Shown here: positions 22,201-34,183 of the stretch, in pieces
How positions within the stretch are numbered: position 1 is the stretch's first letter
How the letters are laid out: each line of letters starts with the position of its first letter
Assembly: GCA_963969595.1 (NCBI GenBank)
Contig: OZ018416.1
Coordinates: 2,682,065-2,746,064 of the forward strand
DNA: 64,000 nt
Direction: 5' to 3'
DNA from: Neckera pumila
Lineage: Eukaryota > Streptophyta > Bryopsida > Hypnales > Neckeraceae
The notes under the pieces: model-generated
Told to the model about the DNA's origin: nothing
The model's input: only the letters and a program-made list of their open reading frames with translations
The model's database searches: none
Made by a program: the position numbers and the translations under genes

Positions 22201-24574
22201 TATAAATATTTGCCTTATATAAAAATTTACCTTTGTTGTACACATGTTCACTACACAAAATAGTGAAACTAGATTGGCCCAGACTATTGTTCACCATGTG
22301 TGAAAGTGTTAAATATGAGAAATTAGTGTGGGGCAACCTAATTTCACTATTTTGTGTAGTTATCATGCACACATGTTCATTGGTTATCAGGTGTACTCCA
22401 AGTATAGTATTCATGCACACATGTTCACTAGTTACGTTCTGTACAAATGTATGCATTCATCACAAGGTAAGTTTTTCACAATAAGTCCCTTTAATTTTTT
22501 GGTCTCCTTAATACCCCTATTCAATATAGCTAGCTTAAAAGCATCAATACTCTAGCCAATTTTCCCACAATTAGAGAAGGTCAAGGAGGTATTTGCTTTT
22601 TGAGAAGGTCAAATATGTAGGTAAAGGATTGCAAATACATTGCAAATTCTTAATTGTCGCAAAAAACGACCCTAAACCTTAAAGGCTCCCATCACACGTT
22701 CAAAACGTAATATGAGGAAGTGCTCCAATTATGCATGTTCACTTAGCCTGTAAAGGTCTGATGGGCACCATGTATATGGTCTTCCATTTAACTCTTAGAA
22801 TATGAAGTATGTAATAAAATATAGCAAAACACACATCGTTGAATTGTAAATTCAACAACTAACATTAATATCTAAACCTAATCATGTTCAAATACAACAC
22901 CTTACACATAGAATATGTAGCCTTTTTGCAACCTCTCAGACATGTACAAGGTGCAATAATTATCTATGTTGGAGGTGCTATGTGTCATTGAATCCGATTT
23001 AGCATGAATAAAAACTTTTGTAATTGTCATATGCAACAATCTATACACCTTATATATTAAAGACACCAAAAAAACCATAATGCAACCCAAATTAAGCTTC
23101 TCAGACCTTTAAGGTTTAAGGACGTGTTTTAAGAATATACAAAAATGTTACATTAAAGAATTGATACGTACCTCTTCTTCAGCTTCCTGGAAGGACGCCG
23201 GTAAAGCTGAAATAGGATTCAAATTTCTTGTATAATTCTCATTTGAGCTCTCATCCAAAACTATTTCATTAGTGCTGGAATTATCTGGGCCTAGCATTGT
23301 TGTATTTGTATTCCGCAATTGTCTGTACAACAATTAGTGTGAAGTTAAACAAGCCAGCAAATTGGCTAATGTGTTCATCTCAATTAAGGTAACTTCACCT
23401 AATTAGGACATTCTAAGTATTGGACGTACTTCATATTACTCCCTTTGCCCCAAAATGATCTTCTGGTTGCTAAAAAATGATCATATTTGTCTTTTAAGAA
23501 CAGGTTTAGATATCATTAGTTTTAGCAAACACTTTGTTCAACTGGAAGATCATTTTTGGACAGAGAGAATATTACACTAGCCAATTTTTTTTCATTCTTG
23601 TCTTGAAACAATTACAAGATGATTCTAATGCTACTTACTACATGATGTCTTCAGTATTTAAATACTATATGTAAAAGGTAAAAGGATTCACAGTATTTGG
23701 GGTAAATGACTGATACGGGTACAAGTTTTGATGTTAATTTTGTGGGCATTCTCAAATTCAATAATGTACCAATAGTAAAAGATTGTCACCATGTTCATTC
23801 AAGGTACTTTGTTAGAATTAGATGACGTTACCCGTGCATTCATTAATACATTAATCTGCAAGATATATTATGTGTAATATTTAAGTTGGTGGAAACTAAA
23901 ATATTTACTATATTGCACTAATTTCCACAAAACAAAAAACAATGCTTGATAAAACAATGCTTGATAGACTCTAGTTGACCTCTCTGAGAAGTATTTTAGT
24001 TCTACAATATTATATGAGTTGTTTGAAAAAAGTTGTTAATATCTTCTAATACTGTAGTAACATTAATATTGCACTTTTGCTAACAGTAGTAAGGTATGTC
24101 AACTATTTCAGACAATGGTCCCATTTGCATGAATGAGGGGAATATGATTGGTGGTTTAGCAACTTCATAGTTGGGTGACAAATAACACACTGACACCTGT
24201 GTACATGTGACAAACAACACACTAACACCTTTTAATAACACATTTTAGTTTTGCACTTCTCAGAAATAGGTTTAATCTACACTTCCTTAATTTTTACTAT
24301 TCCAAACTCAATGAAAAATTAGCAAAAAATAGTGCAATCTTCATTATTTCTATTTCTTGACCGGAGAGAATTATCCCCCTACGGGCATTGCTCAATGCTA
24401 AATCATTGAGCGATGCTGGAGAAAATTATCTCCCCATCAAATATATGCTAAAACGCCAAACATTGTCCGAAATAGGTGATATAGTCTACCTTTAAATCAA
24501 TGAACTCAAAACAGCCGTATCTCCTGCTGTTTGAGCTCTGCCTTCGAGTTCTCTTCCAATCCTTCAAAACCCAT
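19263..24574 (-). CDS. Spliced gene for a 240-aa coiled-coil protein, function unknown
   Basis: Five exons join in frame on the minus strand: 24574-24513, 23322-23172, 21846-21679, 20236-20024 and 19391-19263 (stop TGA). All introns are GT..AG. Exons 2 to 5 have convincing signals such as TTGTACAG|A, GAAGAG|GTACGT, TTCTGCAG|GCG, GCTGAG|GTACAA, ATTCCAG|GGA and GACAAG|GTACTA, and the last three introns are all phase 0. Exon 1 ends at a weaker donor (CGGCT|GTTTTG), and an acceptor-like CTGCAG lies just before its ATG, so an upstream exon is possible. The product is acidic and helical. A block rich in Arg, Glu and Leu (AKVIRRMQAADQRYWEESEF) spans exon 3, and the C-terminal 40 residues form a clear coiled coil (MQMEIEMKTLQMELANLKDQ). 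No family was recognised. Introns contain small transposons. Confidence 0.75.
20284..20405. mobile_element. Diverged copy of the TTAACGAAATT-ended repeat
   Basis: Contains CTTTGGCAC, TCTATACCTGTCCTAGATGG and ends GCCATTTTAACGAAATTCCCC. The same ordered words occur at about 32455-32615 and, more distantly, in the elements around the germin-like gene. It lies in the intron between exons 3 and 4 of the coiled-coil gene. Confidence 0.4.
21889..22020. mobile_element. 132-bp foldback element
   Basis: Left arm AGAGTAGCCCCACTCCAACA and right arm TGTTGGAGTGGGGCTGCTCT are inverted repeats extending about 40 bp, with internal GAAGCCACTCT / AGAGTGGCTTC also pairing. It is flanked by TTA and TAA. The form is that of a small MITE inside an intron of the coiled-coil gene. 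Confidence 0.75.
22238..22380. repeat. Imperfect inverted repeat in intron
   Basis: ACACATGTTCACTACACAAA followed by ATAGTGAAA is mirrored by TTTCACTATTTTGTGTAGTT and CACACATGTTCA about 100 bases on; a further copy of CATGCACACATGTTCA follows near 22411. Probably a decayed foldback element. Confidence 0.55.
23439..23569. mobile_element. Stowaway-type MITE
   Basis: TA (23437-23438) is followed by CTCCCTTTGCCCCAAAATGA, and the right end GATCATTTTTGGACAGAGAG is the inverse, followed by TA. CTCCCTCCGTCC-like termini with TA duplication are the hallmark of Stowaway (Tc1/mariner-related) MITEs. It lies in the first intron of the coiled-coil gene. Confidence 0.85.
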
Positions 24575-25300
24575 CTGCAGTTTGTGAGGAAGGTACTGAT
24601 CTGAATTGTGAACTTTAATGAATTTTTTTCAGATTGTGGTCAAATTTGTTGATATGTTTTAGGGGTTGCTCAAAGGTGAGAAGGTGTCTGTGGAAAGACA
24701 TAATGAAAATGACCTTATAAGTTGGCACCTCTTAATCTTTAAAGGACACTTTGGCGGTTTTTCGGTCAATGAATGACAAAGAATCTTTTTATGTAGGAGA
24801 GAAGTGCAACTATTCATCCTTAGAATTTTGTGTGAAAAGGGAAGATCTTCTATAATAGTTTTGATTTTCAATGAGTGCTTTTGGATTTTTGTAAACCAAT
24901 GATTAACACATGTGGTAGAAGGATGATTTCCACGATCATCAGCCCATCCGTTTAGGATTAATCCTAGAAGGACGTTATAGTGTCCAATGAATGGCAGAGA
25001 ATCCTTCTATTTAGAATAGAAGTGTAGATGTTCATCTTTGGAAATTTGTGTGAACAGAGGAGGTCTTGCACAAAAGTTTGATCACTGTAGAAATCACACT
25101 TTTTGGTACTGGGCAAGTCATTTGCTTAATAAAAAACAAAAGCACTCATTGGAGGTCAAACTATTGTGCAAGACCTCCCTTTTTCACACAAAATTCCAAA
25201 TATGAACATCTGCACTTCTGGCTTACTTCTATCTGATGGATTGTTTGTCATCCATTTCACACTTTTAGGCGGCCGCGTCATTACAGGATTAAGGTAAGCT
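24575..25300. mobile_element. Foldback repeat family upstream of the coiled-coil gene
   Basis: Segments with ATTTTGTGTGAAAAGGGAAG and CAATGAGTGCTTTTG (24690-24880) recur at 25000-25100 and, inverted, at 25140-25260, giving arms around GAGGTCTTGCACAAAAGTTT / AAACTATTGTGCAAGACCTC. A related inverted copy lies at about 30820-31000. This stretch would include the gene's promoter. Confidence 0.55.
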
Positions 25301-27656
25301 AATTATACATGAATTATGCTTCTAAATGCTTTTTTTTAACAAAATGCGACTTTATAATAGCTTTGAACTTCCTTTTGAGAAGTTTGACCATTAAAACCTT
25401 TATGTATGTGTTATATCCACTTTTGATCAATCTTGAGTTGGGACACACAGTTTTATTGGTCATAACTTTCAGTTATAAGGCATGACTAAGAGAACACTAG
25501 TGTTAGTGTCATGATTAAGAAAACCTCTGTTATTGTCATGACTAAAGAGAACATCTATTAGTGTCAAGATTAAGAGAACACACAAATTTTTGTCAAAAAT
25601 TGACCGGATCAACCCGACCAAAACAACAAAACAACTGAATTTTCTACTAGTGGAAATTTCAAAAGATTTCTAAACCTCTCAATATAAAAAAATTTGAATA
25701 TAAATTAGATGTGCTTTAAATCATGAAATTTTCAATTTTTGAAATTCGCATCAATGTGTAAAAGTGGTTGTTGTGTCTCTTGGCAAAATTACCATTTTCT
25801 ATGTAAATTTTTTTTGAAAACTTTATCTCTGTAGATTGTAAAGTACTCTTTGTCTAGAATAATAGAATTTGAAGTTAGAAGAAACAATTATTGGCTTTGT
25901 CCTATATGTAATAAACTTTGACTCCTCTTGTAATAAGTTTTTATCATTATTCATAGTTTTTTTTAATAGTTCCTACTATACCATATTACTTTAATACTAG
26001 CCAAATTTTAGAATAGAAGTTTATAAGCACATATTGGCCAAGGTTAGCCACCTTGCTTGAAAAGCTTTGTATAGTGGGGTACCAATCAAAATGGCGTTTT
26101 CGAATTCGCAATGAAAGAAATCACTACAAGAAACCTGTGTTTTTTTGGATGTTAAGATTTTGACACTTGTACGTCGCGTCTAACATTTTCTACTAGTTAG
26201 TATAGACTTATACGCTAAGGCCCCCAAAAACAGCATACGCCAATGTACGGAGGGGGGTTGCTCAAAAGTTAGTTAAGACTCTAAAATTCTTAAAATGCAC
26301 GAGTTAGTTTACGAGGACACACAAAGGTTAGAAGGACTCTCAAATGACAACAAAAGTACATACGAACATACACAAATTTATACAAGGCAAGAAAGAAGGA
26401 CCCCCAAGGACCTTCAAAACTTAAGAAAAAAAAAAAGGAGCCGAAAGTGCTCCAAAAACACCATAGAGGTTTCTGGCTTCAAATGCCAAAATATCCAAAA
26501 TAACTTGGACCCACGAACCCAAAAACAAGTATGGGGATGATTTTAGAGAGGGAAGTGGAGCCCTTTTATAGGTTTCCAAGGGCTCACTCTCCCCCCCCCT
26601 AAATTCCTACTAGTAACTTTATCAACTTGGATTTTCATCCTCATCCTCAAAGATTTTCATCCTAATCCTAGATTTTCACTTTCTACTACCTATGCTGGAC
26701 CAACCTCCTAACTTTTGGAGATTAACTCCAAATTTCAAACGGGCTGCGCCGTTGGATCCAGAACGCCATTTTTAGTCTAGAACCCCCTACCTCCCATACC
26801 GCGATCAAAAACCCAACGTAGGCTAGTCTAGTTTAAAAATCCAATTGCGGTAAATTTCCAACTCTTGGAGATTTCCTATTTTGAGAAAAGTAACTAACTT
26901 GGGGTCTCCGGGAGGTGAAAGGGAGTAGGAAAAGACTCCTTGTTGACGTTGTTTCGACTTTGTGTGCCCCCGGAATGTCAGTCAACGTCATGGGGATGTC
27001 GTGGCGTGATTAATTCCAGAGGAATCTTGCCGGTTCGGGTATCTATTGCTATTGGAATGCCGCGAAACTTATCGGAACACATTATTAGCAAAAACAAGCT
27101 ATCCTAATTTTTAGTGAGATTTTACCGCAACTTGGGTAATTTACAAGAAATTCCCGTTGGAGGTTAGAAGGGTTGACCACCTGGAAAAGGTTCTTCTGCA
27201 AGTTGGAAGATGCCGGGAATTTTTATGGGACCTCTCAGGGAGCCTCGCAAAAGATGTGGAGGTGCATTTCCGTACCTAGCACAATTGGTCAGTGGAGACC
27301 TAAATCGGTCGTCTCCTTGAGTTGTCGATGGCGTGGGACTCCTTTGCACATGAGGGAATCTTGGCGAATCGATTTCGCCATTGGACTCCTGGCATCGGAT
27401 TTACCCTAGAATACCATCCTTAGGCTGTAGATTCCTCTACGACCCCGCCTTGAGTTTAGTGGCTCCTACATGCTAACAATTGGGATTTCCGAGAATTCGT
27501 CGATCTAATAGGAAATTGGAAACCTAACCTAGGACTTGACATATGGCTCAGTGTGACTTCCTAGAACCAATCTAGACATGCATCGCCACCTTCCATTGAG
27601 ATTTAGCCCTGCTGGGGTTATATGACTAAAATCCTCTAAAACCCGCTATCTTGTGG
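25301..27656. other. Intergenic, no supported gene
   Basis: AT-rich to 26.1 kb. CACTACAAGAAA (26121-26132) and TTTTCTACTAGTG (25640-25652) resemble ends of CACTA-type elements, but no matching partner at a sensible distance was found. From 26.2 to 27.65 kb the sequence is more GC-balanced, with a C-run at 26592-26600, and could be an unrecognised retroelement fragment. No protein domain recognised. Confidence 0.35.
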
Positions 27657-27962
27657 CATTAGATGAAATTCGAGGGTCTTGGAGGGCTCCAAGTTCCCCT
27701 GCTGTCTGCTGCGTTTCTAGACTGCGGGAACGCAGTAGCAGCAGCTGGCTGACGTGGTCGAGCGATTGCCACGTCATTTTTTGAAAAAATAAAAATAAAA
27801 ATAAAAATTTGCTTAAAATGATATTTTGGTAAAAAAAAAAAAATTCTTTTTTTTTTTTGAAATTTTTTTTTCTGACACACCCGTACCAGCGTTCACTGAA
27901 TCTGGGTAGATCAGGGAACAGGCCTGAAACAGTCCTCCAAGACCCCCAAATATCATCTAATG
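27657..27962. mobile_element. CATTAGATG-family element, intact
   Basis: Inverted termini CATTAGATGAAATTCGAGGG and CCCCCAAATATCATCTAATG. It is 306 bp and lies in reverse orientation relative to 29973-30269, sharing the ACGTGGTCGAGCGATTGCC and CTGACACACCCGTACC segments. The centre is A/T homopolymer-rich. No coding capacity. Confidence 0.8.
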
Positions 27963-28099
27963 TTTAGACTCTATTTCTGGACAAGGTTTAGGGATGTTTT
28001 AGGTATAGAATCAAAACTAGACCAAATACTATAATGGGTATGGTACAACCCTATTTTGGTTCTACACTCTTTTTATGGCTTTTTGTATAATTTTACCTA

Positions 28100-28766
28100 T
28101 TCTAAATTGCAAATTTCAAAAAAAAAAAGTGCAGAGTCTCAAGTGACAATTTGAGAGCTCACACCGTTTGTTGAATTTTTTTCCACTATAAACCTCCAAT
28201 TTAAAAAGACTTCTTATGGAGAAACATGTTAGGCATGTGCATGCCAATTTTCAAGGCAATCCAAGACAAATAAGACATTTAAAAAAATTAAAGTTTGCCT
28301 CAATGTCCCAAAAATTGACAACACACAAGGCCATTTTTGAATCAATTTTTCCGTCACATATTTTTAGATATAGAAAATCTGAACGGTGGATTGAAAGATA
28401 TACTTATACTTGAGATATAGGAAGAAAAAAAATGAAAAACCTCAGAATCTCTAACTTTTAGAAGCTCCGAAAGCCTAATGTGACCTCCCAATAAGCACAA
28501 CAATTGCCTAACTCTCCTCTCTTGCCACCTCTGCTATCCCTTGGGAGTCAAAGGTAGGGGCAACAATAGAACAAACTGAAATTTTTATTCAAATGTCCAT
28601 AACTTCTTGTGAAAAAGTTGAATTTTGACAAAATTTGTATCCACGCGAAGCTTATAAGAAATTGCATGCTTAAATTTTTTTGAAAAAATCATATTGAATA
28701 TGAAGTTTGAACAAGCTTGCCCAAAGTCCCAAATGTCCTCCAAAGGGACACTTGGGCCTTTAGGGG
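28100..28766 (-). mobile_element. TTAA-type element (subfamily C), left-truncated
   Basis: The right end CACTTGGGCCTTTAGGGG is followed by TTAA (28767-28770). Its body is the reverse complement of the first two-thirds of the element at 57231-58082, sharing AATGTGACCTCCCAATA, CTCTCTTGCCACCTCTG and CATGTTAGGCATGTGCATGC. The left terminus was not found. Confidence 0.6.
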
Positions 28767-28770
28767 TTAA

Positions 28771-29098
28771 GATTGAAAATCTCATTTTTTTTTTAAATTC
28801 CTAGACTTTCAACTCAATTCTTTATGATAATTTCTTTTTATTCAAAATAAATAGTGCAAAAATTTTAAGTTAAGACAATTCAAAGTATCATAGACTAGTT
28901 TGCCATAGTGCCAAAAAACAATGTTCTCTTCACTTTGAACGTATTTATCTTCCACACATTCTCATACTAATTTATTGCAAGATCCTATGGTTAGATATGC
29001 CAAAATGCCATTTTAAATTTATTTTGCTCTGTGCACTACAAATGACAAGTTTGAGCATTTTTTGATAAAAAAAAGGCCTTGAGACTTGAGGAGTTAAG
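28771..29098 (-). mobile_element. Fragment of a subfamily A TTAA element
   Basis: Reverse complement of the first third of 4951-5864, with a degraded terminus GGCCTTGAGACTTGAGGAG followed by TTAA (29095-29098). The rest is missing beside the subfamily C copy. Confidence 0.5.
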
Positions 29099-29598
29099 TA
29101 GAATCATAATTGAATAACCAAAAAATATCAATGAAAAACTAATTAGCAATTGAAAGCTAATACTTTTGGGGCTCCAGTGTCTATGTAAAAATTCCCATTG
29201 CCGAGGTCTTGCGACTCCAACATGGGCTCTCGAAACCTTTCAATCAAGCATCATTGGTAAAATGGAATAACGGAGCCCTAGTTATATATAATTTATAAAA
29301 CTATATCAATATAGTACAATAATATGATAAATAAAGAGAAAAAAATTTATATCAATATTTTTAATAAAACATTTCAATTAAATAGCATCAAATATTGATA
29401 TTTTATTTTCTTAAAATATTAACCTGATGTTATATTTATTCTTGATTGGACCTTCTAAGGACACAATTGAATTGAATGACATTTGGGGACCACATACAAA
29501 TGATACAATGAATTTGACTGTGAAGCAAATTGGTGACTCAAGGGCCATTAAATCCTAAAGGACTAGGTGTTTGAATTTTGAACAATGGACACAACAAT
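29099..29598. other. Intergenic, AT-rich
   Basis: Nothing recognised. Confidence 0.4.
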
Positions 29599-29972
29599 CA
29601 TTAGAGAAAAAATCAGCCCTCTGGAGGGCTGCTACACGGACTCCTTTAATATCTTGAAATTTAGTTTTTAGGGGCTGAAAAAATATTTTTTCTCCTATTT
29701 CCGCGATGCTAAAATTGTTGTAACAGTGGCGCAGGAATCCAAATTTTTTAATAAAAAATGATGTAAAATAAAATTAAAAAAAAGAAACACTTTAAAAAAT
29801 CTTTAAGCAAAAATCTTTAAAAAAAAAAAAAATTTTTTTTTTTTTCAAAATTTGACTGCTCCGATTGGCAATCATGCACTCCGGTTGTTCACCAAGGACA
29901 CTTTTCTAAGTTGACAGGCCATGTTTAAAATAGCATGGCATGGCAATTTGAAACGGCCCTCCCAAAGGCTGA
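29599..29972. mobile_element. CATTAG-ended element, diverged, abutting the next copy
   Basis: Starts CATTAGAGAAAAAATCAGCC and ends GGCCCTCCCAAAGGCTGACATTAG-like, the inverse terminus, directly against the element at 29973. The terminal GGAGGGC blocks are shared with the copy at 31591-31888. Confidence 0.45.
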
Positions 29973-30269
29973 CATTAGATGATAATTGGGGGTCTTGGAG
30001 GGCCGTTTCAAGCCTATTCCCTGATCTACCCAAATTCAGGTTACGCCGGTACGGGTGTGTCAGAAATTTATTTAAAAATAAAAAATAAAAAAATAAAAAA
30101 TTTACCAAAATATTATTTTAAGGAATTTTTATTTTATTTTATTTTCAAAAAATGACGTGGCAGTCGCTTGACCACACCAGCCAACTGTTGCTGCATTCCC
30201 GCAGTCTGGGAACGTAGCAGACAGCAGGGGAACTCGGAGCCCTCCAAGCCCCCTGAGTCTCATATAATG
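29973..30269. mobile_element. CATTAGATG-family element, intact
   Basis: Inverted termini CATTAGATGATAATTGGGGG and CCCCCTGAGTCTCATATAATG. It is 297 bp and serves as the uninterrupted reference for the split copy at 16974-18174. It contains ATGACGTGGCAGTCGCTTGA and GGTACGGGTGTGTCAGAA. Confidence 0.8.
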
Positions 30270-31590
30270 TTTTTTTTGTAATGGGATGAACGTAAACACA
30301 ATCCAAGCACACAAAAATGCATTTTTTCATCCATCAATTTTTTTGAAGATTCTTATGTTAATTCTTTAATATTTATGTGGTACATACTTTGAAGATTTTT
30401 CTTTTCAAATATTCTATTATTCAATAGGTACTAGTAGGTCTATACTCAAAAAGTAACCTTTTTTAGTTCAAAAAACGATACTTCAAAAATGACTTGAATA
30501 AAAAAAATAAAAGTTAAATATTCAAAAATCACTATGATTAGAACTTAACATTTTGAACTCTAGGAATAAAAATTTTAAGGGAATAAAAAATATTCAGTCT
30601 ACAATTGATTTTAGAAGGAATTTTCAACCAAGTACATCCATTCCCTACAATTCCGTACAACGAGAGATCTATTCTCGCCTACAATTCCGTACAACAAAAG
30701 ATCCAATCCCAATGCCAATTTTGTACGATGAGAGAGGATGTGATCTTGATAAGTGTATATGGTTGTAAGAAACTTTAGAGTATACTTCCTTTGAAGACGT
30801 GATAATAAACGCCAGAATGGTGATCATGGAAATCATCTTTTTTGGCACTGTATGACATCATCTACGTTAAAAAAACCCAAAGTGTTCATTGGAGGTCAAA
30901 CTACTAGTCATAATCTCATACAAAATTCCGAGGATGAATAGTTACACTTCTGTCCTACATATTAAAAGGATTCTTAGTCTTTCATTCATCAACCTAAAAA
31001 TGGCCAAGGCATCATTTATGGGTTAAAAACTCATTGACTCAATGATAGTCAAATTTGCATCAGAATAAAGTCTGTAGCAAATCACTTCTCCCAAACAAAG
31101 AAACAGACCGAGAATGGACACGGAAATGGACAAGGAAATGTCCCGGCGGATATGCTCCATTCAAACATACCTTCAATTCCATGTCCCGGATTCCAGTCAA
31201 ATGGAATTCTCACAAGGAAAAAACTGCAAATACTCAAGAGTTCACATCTGGCATGGTGTCATACACTGATAATCATTTTTGGCATCAAAGGCAGCATGGC
31301 CTGTAGAAATTGTTTATATAAAACTTAAGCTTAGTAACTGGCCTCTATACAAGGCCCCACTTTTGTATATATAATTAGTTCAAAAGAGGGAATGTCAATA
31401 ATTTGAGACAATCTCAAAGTTTTGTCCAAAAAAATTTATTGTAAAATTTTGTGTTTAGGGTGTTTGAATTTGAGGAAATTATGTAAGTGCGTAGAGATGC
31501 CGCCATAGATGAAGACTACTGCATACAAATGATATGGGATATATGGTTGAGTTTGAAGAGCAATGATTTTTCATATAATGAGGGAAGTTG
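30270..31590. other. Intergenic with foldback repeat copy
   Basis: Bases about 30820-31000 are an inverted relative of the foldback repeat at 24.6-25.3 kb. An 83-codon frame at 31055-31306 has no recognisable domain or splice support. No gene called. Confidence 0.4.
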
Positions 31591-31888
31591 CATTAGAGGA
31601 AATCTGGGCCCTGTAGAGGGCCGTTTGACTTTTGGCGGATGTGCATAGCCAGAGCCAAAAAAACTGGGGGTGGGGGTGGGGTGGGGGTGGGGTGGAGTTG
31701 GGAAATATTTTTTTTGAAAAAATATTTTTCATTCCCAATCTTGCATGACACACACCATGATTACGTTTTTGAAAAAAATTATTATTATTTTTTTATTTTA
31801 TTTTTTCATTTTTTCATTTTTTTCTTCTGTAATTGCACATTTACATGCATTCAAACGGCCCTCTGTACGGTCCAGATTTTCTCCAATG
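31591..31888. mobile_element. CATTAG-ended element with GGGGTGG minisatellite
   Basis: Termini CATTAGAGGAAATCTGGGCC and GGTCCAGATTTTCTCCAATG are inverted repeats, with GAGGGCCGTTTGA / TCAAACGGCCCTC just inside. The interior is unlike the other copies and includes a run of GGGGTGGG units (31664-31697). Confidence 0.65.
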
Positions 31889-33452
31889 TAGAGTCTATAA
31901 AGTCTAAAAAATATTGTATATGTTGATTTGGAGTGTTTGCTAATTTGGAATTTAAATTGAGCTTATTGAATCTACATATAGACTACATTTATATTTGTAT
32001 CTTATGCAATTTGTATAAAAGATTGTGTAAGCTGATTATAATAAACATAGGATCTTTAAAATGTTTAAAGGGCAATTGCATGCTACAATACATACAAAAA
32101 GTTTTTTTATGCACTCAAAGTGTATATAGTGGTCAATTTGCTTGAGTTTTGCACTTTGCTTCAAAATTTGCACTAGAATATCCACCTTTTTGGATCAAAG
32201 CTAATTCATGAGTTTATAAATCCAAAATTTCAAGACAATCCCCAATTCTTTATGTCATAATTTGTACGAAATGCCCATTTAGAAAAACAATAAATAGAAA
32301 TTATACTTTTTTAAATCCAAAAAATTAATGTAAGGTTTTGAACATCAAAGCTAAATATTTAAAAAATTGTAAAAAAATACTAAAATAATATGAACGTGAA
32401 AAATGCAATCCTTGTGATTCTAAAGAAATAAGAAATTTTGTTAAAATAGTAGTCATTCTGCAACTTTGGCACTTTATAGTTTAGATGCACGGTCTAAAAT
32501 CTACATCTGCCTTAGATACTTTAGACTCCACGATGTGAAATCTATACTTGTCCTAGATGATTTGGACCATGCGGTCTAAAAATGGCATATTAAATATTGC
32601 CATTTTCAACAAAATTCGCCATAGAAATACCAAAAAGTTTGAATGTTTCTTCAATTGCTACCAATGAGATCCCTAAATTTAATGTGCACGACACAAACAA
32701 AAAATTTTGGTGGAAATTTCTCAATCTCTTGCAATTGGACATTAATTTGCATTTTTTTCGGTGTATATGTGGAGCATGTTTCAAAACATTTTGCTAACTT
32801 AAAGGCTGTAGGGGCTGGAAACTGAACCCGAATCGAAGCTCAGATAGTCAAGTCCAATCGAAAACTGCCATTGACAAGTTGACAAAACGAAAGTCATACA
32901 AGAAATGGGGGTCCAACAGCAAGCTTGAGAAAGTGTTCCACACAATGGTATCAAAGCAAGAATCACGAGCTAGCTTTTACCTACAATCGATAAAATTATC
33001 TTTTATTGCTTGGACTCCCATGACGCATGCACCCAAACTCGATCACACCATTGTTGAAACTGTGAACAGTGTTACGGACTCTCCGGACTAGCTCCGGCAC
33101 TCCGCAGAATCACGTCTCCGACCGTAGCTATAAAACAATGAAAACAGACTTGTCTACATTGACTATCGATCTAGCCGCAACTAGTGCTGTGCCCTTGTAG
33201 ATCGATGTGGGACCTAGTTTGATCGACAGAACAACCAACTCTGAAAGTACAACAAGCATGGCTCCTCCGAACAACCGGAGTTTTTTGAATTAATATTCTC
33301 TGAGTGACGCAAGCTAGCCACATTTGATCAGACTCAACACCGCCAACAAGCTGCAGCGACTCGGCCCTAGCTAAGTACACGTTAATAATAATAACTTAAT
33401 ACGTGCCGTGCGCATGTCGGACTGCACTTGCAACTAGTACCAGATTTCAACA
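31889..33452. other. Intergenic, possible retroelement trace
   Basis: AT-rich to 32.4 kb. Bases 32455-32615 are a diverged repeat related to 20284-20405. TGGTATCAAAGC at 32946-32957 resembles the initiator-tRNA primer-binding site of plant LTR retrotransposons, but no LTR pair or retroelement protein was found. From 33.1 kb the sequence is low-copy. Confidence 0.3.
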
Positions 33453-33747
33453 ACGTCAATTTCGTTAAAGTGACGCGAATCCAGCGCCCAAAAAACCGTG
33501 ACATACATGTACGCAAAAGGTGTGTTGGCACTTGGTGTTAAAGAGTGTTGTTACTGAGGGTCTTAAGGAACGAATTTAGACTTACTTCTAGACCAGATTC
33601 ATATTGCGAACATCATTCCATTAGTGAGAGTCTAACATCTAACATCGCGGATAGGTAAGGATTTAGATTGCAGAACAGGTGAAAAAGTAATGGAATGCTA
33701 TCAATTTCACGAAATTGAAGTTCCATCAAATCCATGATGTACAACAT

Positions 33748-33890
33748 CCATTTTGTTAAATTTATGATAGTCCAGTGGCTTCAGAACAAATTTTATACTT
33801 CTCATAGTTTTTGGCTTGGAATTAGAACTTTGAAAAGATGTATGTCACAATTTTTGGTTTGTGAAATATTGTGAATTTAACGAAATGGAT
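33748..33890. mobile_element. Small inverted-repeat element (AACGAAATTGACG family)
   Basis: Left end CCATTTTGTTAAATT and right end GAATTTAACGAAATGG are inverted repeats. The interior carries the family words TTTTTGGCTTGGAATTAGA and GTCACAATTTTTGGTTTGTG. Confidence 0.55.
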
Positions 33891-33932
33891 GGCTTGAACT
33901 TGGTTTTGGCAAAAGTAAGGCAAGTCATTTAA

Positions 33933-34086
33933 TGTCAATTTTGTTAAATTGGCAATATTTAATTACTTTGGCCTAGTTTAACCATCTAAAGTAAAATCTA
34001 TACCAATCCTAGTTTGTGGCCTAAAATTAGACCTTTGTGGAGCTATAAGATATGTGTTGCAAGTTTTGGCTTCTGCAAAATTGACA
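33933..34086. mobile_element. Small inverted-repeat element (AACGAAATTGACG family)
   Basis: Left end TGTCAATTTTGTTAAATTGG; right end GCAAAATTGACA. The interior contains AATCTATACCAATCCTAG, GGCCTAAAATTAGACC and GCAAGTTTTGGCTT, shared with the germin-like intron copies. Confidence 0.6.
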
Positions 34087-34102
34087 CTCAATACTTGAAA
34101 TC

Positions 34103-34183
34103 CGTGAAGCAAAGATTATCGTTCAAAATTGACATTCAATAACTTGAAATTAATCATACATTATCTCTGCTTCACGGATTGCC
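34103..34183. repeat. Short foldback
   Basis: ATCCGTGAAGCAAAGAT and ATCTCTGCTTCACGGAT form inverted arms of about 17 bases about 50 bases apart. Confidence 0.65.

Noticed and set aside
25639..26135. CACTA-type ends (TTTTCTACTAGTG and CACTACAAGAAA)
   Set aside because: They face the wrong way to bound one element and have no visible partners.
32946..32957. Retrotransposon primer-binding-site-like TGGTATCAAAGC
   Set aside because: No flanking long terminal repeat, polypurine tract or retroelement protein was found; a 12-base match alone is weak.
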